From Stackebrandtia nassauensis DSM 44728 (GTDB lineage Bacteria; Actinomycetota; Actinomycetes; Mycobacteriales; Micromonosporaceae): a DNA stretch of 64,000 nucleotides. How positions within the stretch are numbered: the stretch's first letter is position 1; every line of letters starts with the position of its first letter. A program made the position numbers and the translations under genes. Location of the stretch: positions 5,394,001-5,458,000 of the forward strand of contig NC_013947.1 of NCBI RefSeq assembly GCF_000024545.1, written 5' to 3'. Under the pieces are notes generated by a model. That model searched no databases. It had not been told where the DNA came from and worked only from the letters and a program-made list of their open reading frames with translations. Positions 59,975 through 64,000 of this stretch are shown here, piece after piece.

Positions 59975-61047
59975 GGGGTTTCGCAAGCCTGTCCAAGGCG
60001 CTGTTCAAGGGCTTCGTGCGGGACAAGGTGTCGGTCTTCTTCACCATCGTGTTCCCGCTGATGTTCCTGGTGATCTTCGGGGCGCTGTTCTCCGACAGCG
60101 GATCCAGCTCCAGCACCATCATCCAGGTCGGCAAGGTCGAGGCCCTGGACGGCATGAAGCAGGCCGACCCCGACGCCTACGAGAAACTGTTCGACGTCAC
60201 CAAGTCGAACGACCAGGACGCCGCGATCGCCGCCGTGGAACAGGGCGACGCCGACGCGGTGGTCCGCCAGGACGGCGAGGACGTCTACGTCTACTACTCG
60301 GCGGCCGACCAGACCCGCGCCGCGATCGTCCAGGCCAGCATCTCCGGCGTCGTGGACGCGGGCAACCTGCACAAACTGACGGCCGCCGCGCCGGACGTGC
60401 CGGTCGACGCGGTCAAGCCCGAGAAGGTCGAGGACGAGTCGCTGACCACGATCCAGTACCTGACGCCGGGACTGCTGGGCTGGGCGATCTCCATCTCCGG
60501 GGTCTTCGGCGCCGCCGCGACCCTCGTGGACTGGCGCAAGAACAAGATCCTGCGCCGGTTGCGGCTGGCGCCGGTGCCGATCCCCTCGGTGATCGGCGCC
60601 CGGGTCGGCGTCAGCATGGTGACCTCGATCGTGCAGATGGGGATCTTCGTCGCGGTGGCCAGCATCCCGTTCTTCGGGCTCCAGCTGACCGGCTACTGGT
60701 GGATGGCGATCCCGGTGCTGCTGGTGGGAACGCTGGCGTTCCTGTCGATCGGCATGGTCGTGGGCGCGATCGCCAAGACCGCCGAGGGCGCCAGCGGACT
60801 GGGCAACCTGATCGTGATGCCGATGGCCTTCGCGTCGGGTTCGTTCTTCCCGCTCGACCAGTCGCCGGTGTGGCTGCAGACCATCGCCAAGATCTCGCCG
60901 TTGACGTACATCAACGAGGGCCTGCTGTCGGTGATGGTGCGCGGCAACGGTCCCGCCAGCGTGCTGGCGCCGATGGGGATGCTGCTGGCCTTCACCGTCG
61001 TGTTCGCGGCGCTGGCCTGGAAACTGTTCAAATGGGACGATCTGTAG
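59971..61047 (+). CDS. ABC-2 type permease (NatB-like)
   Basis: A 358-residue permease, GTG start in the GTGA overlap. TM1 (DKVSVFFTIVFPLMFLVIFGALF) is followed by a large extracytoplasmic domain of about 140 residues (IIQVGKVEALDGMKQADPDAYEKLFDVTKSN and DAVVRQDGEDVYVYYSAADQTRAAIVQASISG). Five further TMs carry the ABC-2 signature (ASGSFFPLDQSPVWLQTIAKISPLTYINEGLL). Such permeases export antibiotics or ions (NatAB). It overlaps the convergent rsmI end by 20 bases. Confidence 0.93.
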   Translation: MRGFASLSKALFKGFVRDKVSVFFTIVFPLMFLVIFGALFSDSGSSSSTIIQVGKVEALDGMKQADPDAYEKLFDVTKSNDQDAAIAAVEQGDADAVVRQDGEDVYVYYSAADQTRAAIVQASISGVVDAGNLHKLTAAAPDVPVDAVKPEKVEDESLTTIQYLTPGLLGWAISISGVFGAAATLVDWRKNKILRRLRLAPVPIPSVIGARVGVSMVTSIVQMGIFVAVASIPFFGLQLTGYWWMAIPVLLVGTLAFLSIGMVVGAIAKTAEGASGLGNLIVMPMAFASGSFFPLDQSPVWLQTIAKISPLTYINEGLLSVMVRGNGPASVLAPMGMLLAFTVVFAALAWKLFKWDDL

Positions 61048-61894
61048 AACGCTCGGCCAGTACCGCGTCGTAGACGTCCCGTTTGGGGACGCCGTGGTCG
61101 ACCGCGACCCGTTTGAGGGCCTCCTTGCGGTCGACGCCGTCGTCGACGAGGACGCGCACCGCCGCCGCCAGCGAGGCCGCGTCGGTGGCGCGGGTCGGGT
61201 TGGCGCCCGCGACGACGAGCGTGATCTCGCCGCGCGGCGGATCCTCGCGGGCACCGGCGGCGAGTTCGGCCAGACCGCCGCGCCGGATCTCCTCGTAGGT
61301 CTTGGTGAGCTCGCGGCACAGCACCGCGGCCCGGTCCCCGCCGAACGCCTCGGCCAGCGCGTCCAGGGACGCGTCGATGCGGCGCGGCGACTCGAAGAAC
61401 ACCAGCGTGCGACGTTCGTCCGCCAGTTCGGTGAGCCGGGTGCGGCGTTCGCCGTCCTTGCGGGGCAGGAAACCCTCGAAGCAGAACCGGTCGCTGGGCA
61501 GCCCGGAGATCGCCAGCGCCGTGGTGACGGCGCTGGGCCCCGGCACCGAGGTGACCGGGATTCCGGCGTCGACGGCGGCGCGCACCAACCGGAAACCCGG
61601 ATCCGAGACGCTGGGCATGCCGCCGTCAGTGATCAACGCCACAGTCGCGCCGGTTTTCAGGCGTTCCAGCAGCTGAGGTGTGCGCTGTTTCTCATTTCCT
61701 TCGAAATACGAGGTCACAGCGCCGGAGATATCGAGCCCGAGTTCGTCGGCGAGCCGCCGCAGCCGACGGGTGTCCTCGGCGGCGATGACGTCGGCGGCCG
61801 ACAGTTCCCGGCCCAGACGGACCGAGGCATCCTCTGTGTTCCCCAATGGAGCGCCGATGAGGAGCAGTTTTCCCGGTGAATCGGTATGCGACAC
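61028..61894 (-). CDS. rsmI: 16S rRNA (cytidine(1402)-2'-O)-methyltransferase
   Basis: A 288-residue SAM-dependent RNA methyltransferase of the tetrapyrrole-methylase fold. KLLLIGAPLGNTEDASVRLGREL, AAEDTRRLRRLADELG, VALITDGGMPSVSDPGFRLVRAAVDAGIPVTSVPGPSAVTTALAISGL and FEGFLPRKDGERRTRL match RsmI closely. GTG 61894 is taken as start; the frame extends upstream without similarity. It 2'-O-methylates C1402 at the decoding centre, with RsmH acting on the same base. Confidence 0.97.
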   Translation of the reverse strand: MSHTDSPGKLLLIGAPLGNTEDASVRLGRELSAADVIAAEDTRRLRRLADELGLDISGAVTSYFEGNEKQRTPQLLERLKTGATVALITDGGMPSVSDPGFRLVRAAVDAGIPVTSVPGPSAVTTALAISGLPSDRFCFEGFLPRKDGERRTRLTELADERRTLVFFESPRRIDASLDALAEAFGGDRAAVLCRELTKTYEEIRRGGLAELAAGAREDPPRGEITLVVAGANPTRATDAASLAAAVRVLVDDGVDRKEALKRVAVDHGVPKRDVYDAVLAERSTDRPI

Positions 61895-62017
61895 CCGAAC
61901 ATTATCGCCGTCGCGGCCTTCGGCGGCGTTTCGCAGTCGGCCCTCCAGATTATCAGTTGTGGGGCAACAACTCCAGCGACCGGTCGACAATCTGACACTC
62001 GATTGTTACTCCTTGAC

Positions 62018-62065
62018 GGGGCTCGTCATACTGATGCTTGTCGTCGCCTAGACGACACGAGCCCC
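62018..62065 (+). other. Structured leader upstream of the Mrr-like gene
   Basis: A nested hairpin: outer arms GGGGCTCGT (62018-62026) and ACGAGCCCC (62057-62065), inner arms GTCGTC (62040-62045) and GACGAC (62051-62056) with loop GCCTA. It ends 30 bases before ATG 62095. A leader RNA, a terminator for an undetected upstream transcript, or an operator are possible. Confidence 0.5.
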
Positions 62066-62094
62066 GGCATTAATAGTACTCAATGGAGTCAGCG

Positions 62095-62745
62095 ATGCGT
62101 AACCTGTCTGCCCCGGCCAAGGCTGTAATCGCGCTGGTGGGGCTGATCCTCGGCTTCGCCGTCGTCAAGTACGTATTCGCGTGGATCGCCGCGAACTGGT
62201 TCACCCTGGTGGTGGGACTCACCCTGCTTGTGGGCCTTACCGTCGGGGCGGTCCTGTTCCGCCGGCACCAGACCCAGGCCGACCGGCTCGAGAACCGGGA
62301 ACTGGAACGGCATCTGGAGAGCATCGACGACATGGACCTGCCGCAGTTCGAGTCCTGGATCGGGCAGCAACTGCTCAGCCACGGCTTCCGCAAGGTGCGT
62401 TACGTGGGCCGTTCCGGGGACTTCGGCAGCAACTTCGTGGCCACCGCCCCCGCCCCCGACACACGGCGGGTCATGGTGCGCGCCAAGCCCGACGACGGCA
62501 CGCTCAGCCGCCGGGGCGCCAGGCACATCCAGGCGCTGGGCGCCGACGCCCACGCCCGGTGGAAGGCCGACACGGCGATCCTGGTGACCAACGCCGACCT
62601 GCACCCCCTCAAGACCGCAGCCCGCCACGACGCCCTGGCCCAGCAGCTCGGCGTCGTGCTGGTCGACCGCCTGGAGCTGGCCGCCTGGGTGGCCGACCGC
62701 AAACCGCCAGCCGCGCTGACCGCCGCGCCAGCGGCGGCCGGATAG
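62095..62745 (+). CDS. Membrane-tethered Mrr-like (restriction endonuclease fold) protein
   Basis: A 216-residue protein. Two N-terminal TM helices (AVIALVGLILGFAVVKYVF and WFTLVVGLTLLVGLTVGAVLF) are followed by a cytoplasmic Mrr-like domain: MDLPQFESWIGQQLLSHGFRKVRYVGRSGDFGSNFVATA and VMVRAKPDDGTLSRRGARHIQALGADAHARW. The PD-(D/E)xK metal Asp is D109; the expected Q-x-K is R129-A-K131. Mrr-type proteins target modified DNA, but TM-anchored versions are of unknown function. Start ATG 62095 (ATG 62083 also in frame). The 3' end is part of a duplicated 25-mer. Confidence 0.85.
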   Translation: MRNLSAPAKAVIALVGLILGFAVVKYVFAWIAANWFTLVVGLTLLVGLTVGAVLFRRHQTQADRLENRELERHLESIDDMDLPQFESWIGQQLLSHGFRKVRYVGRSGDFGSNFVATAPAPDTRRVMVRAKPDDGTLSRRGARHIQALGADAHARWKADTAILVTNADLHPLKTAARHDALAQQLGVVLVDRLELAAWVADRKPPAALTAAPAAAG

Positions 62746-62775
62746 CACTGCGCCGCGCCAGCGGCGGCCGGATAG
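62721..62775 (+). repeat. Tandem copy of the Mrr-like gene's 3' end
   Basis: A 25-base unit beginning CGCCGCGCCAGCGGCGG and ending GGATAG is present at 62721-62745 and 62751-62775, a 30-base period. The first copy ends with the gene's TAG stop; the second lies just downstream. It looks like a recent slippage duplication. Confidence 0.75.
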
Positions 62776-62824
62776 CCGCGCGGCCTCGGCGGCGGCTGGA
62801 CAGCGTGACCTGATACCCCACCAA

Positions 62825-62856
62825 CGCCGCCGGATAGCGATTGCCGTCCGGCGGCG
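62825..62856 (+). terminator. Terminator hairpin after the Mrr-like gene
   Basis: Perfect ten-bp stem (CGCCGCCGGA / TCCGGCGGCG) with a twelve-base loop, between the Mrr-like and dehydrogenase genes. Termination is uncertain without a U tract. Confidence 0.5.
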
Positions 62857-62870
62857 CTAGCCTTCGCCAG

Positions 62871-64000
62871 GTGACTGATCTTCGAATTGGCGTGGCCGGT
62901 CTCGGCCTGCGCAAGACCCTGGCCGTCGAAGCCCACCGCCCCGGCTCCGGAGCCCGCGTCACCACCGTGTGCGACCCGGACCCGGCCGTCTACGACTGGG
63001 CCCGCGCCAACTTCGGCGACGACGTGCGCACCGTCGCCGACTTCGACGAACTGCTGGACGCCGACCTCGACGCCGTCCTGGTGCTCACCCCCGACCACAC
63101 CCACATCGACCTGGGTGTGCGGGCGCTGACCGCCGGGGTGCCCACGTTCATGGAGAAGCCGCTGGCCACCACGATCGGCGACTGCGACACGCTGCTGGAC
63201 ACCGCGCACCGCACCGGCACCCGGCTGTACGTCGGCCACAACATGCGCCACATGCCGGTGATCCGCACGATGCGCGAGGTCATCGCCTCCGGCGCGATCG
63301 GCGAGGTCGAGGCGGTCTGGTGCCGCCACTTCGTCGGCCACGGCGGCGACTTCTACTACAAGGACTGGCACGCCGACCGCCGCAACACCACCGGGCTGCT
63401 GCTGCAGAAGGGCGCCCACGACATCGACGTCATTCACTGGCTCGCGGGCGCGTCGACCCGGCAGGTCACCGCCATGGGCAAGCTCAGCGTCTACAACCGC
63501 GTCACCGACCGGCAATCGGCTCCCGGCCAACGCCCCGACGACTGGTACGCCCCGGACAGCAACTGGCCGCCGCTGTCGCAGACCGGGCTGCACCCGGTCG
63601 TCGACGTGGAGGACCTGTCGATGATGCTGATGCGCCTCGACAACGGCGTGCAGGCCAGTTACCAGCAGTGCCACTACACCCCCGACTACTGGCGCAACTA
63701 CACCGTCATCGGCACCGCCGGACGGCTGGAGAACTTCGGCGACACCGGCGGCAACGCCGTGGTGCGGGTGTGGAACTCCGGCCGCCGCGGCTACGACGCC
63801 GAGGGCGACCGGACCATCGAGATCCCCACGGCCACCGGCGGGCACGGAGGTGCCGACACGGCGCTCATCGACGAGTTCCTGCGGTTCGTCCGCGACGGCG
63901 GCGCCACCGACACCTCGCCGGTCGCGGCCCGCGACTCGGTCGCCGCCGGGGTAGCCGCGACGGAATCGCTGCGCGCGGGCGGGACCGCGCGCGAGGTGGC
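62871..64000 (+). CDS. Gfo/Idh/MocA family oxidoreductase (3' end outside window)
   Basis: NAD(P)-dependent sugar/inositol-type dehydrogenase, 376 codons to the window edge. GTG start. Rossmann part LRIGVAGLGLRKTLAVEAH and DAVLVLTPDHTHIDLGVRALTAGVPTFMEKPLATTI, with the family E-K-P motif (catalytic Lys), then GHNMRHMPVIRTMREVI and KGAHDIDVIHWLAGA (catalytic D/H region). The length and ending suggest the gene continues only a little further. No SD is visible before the GTG; a leaderless transcript is possible. Substrate is unknown; no sugar transporter lies beside it in this window. Confidence 0.92.
   Translation, partial: MTDLRIGVAGLGLRKTLAVEAHRPGSGARVTTVCDPDPAVYDWARANFGDDVRTVADFDELLDADLDAVLVLTPDHTHIDLGVRALTAGVPTFMEKPLATTIGDCDTLLDTAHRTGTRLYVGHNMRHMPVIRTMREVIASGAIGEVEAVWCRHFVGHGGDFYYKDWHADRRNTTGLLLQKGAHDIDVIHWLAGASTRQVTAMGKLSVYNRVTDRQSAPGQRPDDWYAPDSNWPPLSQTGLHPVVDVEDLSMMLMRLDNGVQASYQQCHYTPDYWRNYTVIGTAGRLENFGDTGGNAVVRVWNSGRRGYDAEGDRTIEIPTATGGHGGADTALIDEFLRFVRDGGATDTSPVAARDSVAAGVAATESLRAGGTAREV

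Overview
The window is a chromosomal segment of a high-GC, Gram-positive actinobacterium. The evidence is the strong GC bias at third codon positions, frequent GTG starts, MEP-pathway and rpsO-pnp blocks in actinobacterial order, a PASTA kinase, a SARP regulator, many TetR repressors, and a QsuB-type fused dehydroshikimate dehydratase. Gene content is reminiscent of Glycomycetaceae (Stackebrandtia/Glycomyces), but that is an impression and was not tested. Genes are densely packed. No stretch over 300 bases is left without a gene; the longest gaps are about 210-280 bases and are described as features.

Layout. 1-12.3 kb: a CPA1 Na+/H+ antiporter (cut by the window start), an SAM methyltransferase with an MmcQ/YjbR protein, a cytochrome P450, a TetR-hydrolase pair, membrane proteins, a secreted beta-helix protein, a toroid-like protein, a GNAT enzyme and a small protein with an HxH motif. 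12.5 kb: tRNA-His(GTG) with its own terminator. 12.7-14.6 kb: a DUF4239 membrane protein and a wall- or membrane-anchored beta-propeller-like protein. 14.4-19.5 kb: a shikimate/quinate-to-protocatechuate module (MHS transporter, TetR, shikimate dehydrogenase, QsuB-like dehydratase) with the same 18-bp operator at both promoters. 19.5-26 kb: a second beta-helix protein, MerR, YaaA, a protein I do not recognise, a voltage-gated channel and a tandem GNAT. 26-32.4 kb: a DrrAB-type exporter with a divergent TetR, an APH-like kinase, an acidic small protein, and a DHA2 exporter behind a perfect LacI-like palindrome, followed by a VOC protein.

32.4-45.9 kb is the conserved core: dapB, M16 peptidase, pnp, rpsO, ribF and truB, then a secreted lysozyme-like protein, a MazG-like protein, a membrane protein, and ispG-rseP-dxr. 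These cover lysine/peptidoglycan precursor, RNA decay and ribosome, flavin, tRNA modification and isoprenoid functions.

46-52.8 kb is the most distinctive accessory block. A SARP regulator is divergent from a small secreted protein, an ABC ATPase and two tandem paralogous FtsX-type permeases. The shared intergenic region carries three 11-bp-spaced heptamers (a SARP-box arrangement) next to a perfect 30-bp palindrome. I suggest it is a SARP-controlled export or envelope-sensing system that does not fit a named family. 52.9-64 kb: a secreted endonuclease I with a P-domain, an MMPL transporter with a divergent TetR, a PASTA Ser/Thr kinase followed by an ABC-2 exporter, rsmI, a membrane-tethered Mrr-like protein, and a Gfo/Idh/MocA dehydrogenase cut by the window end.
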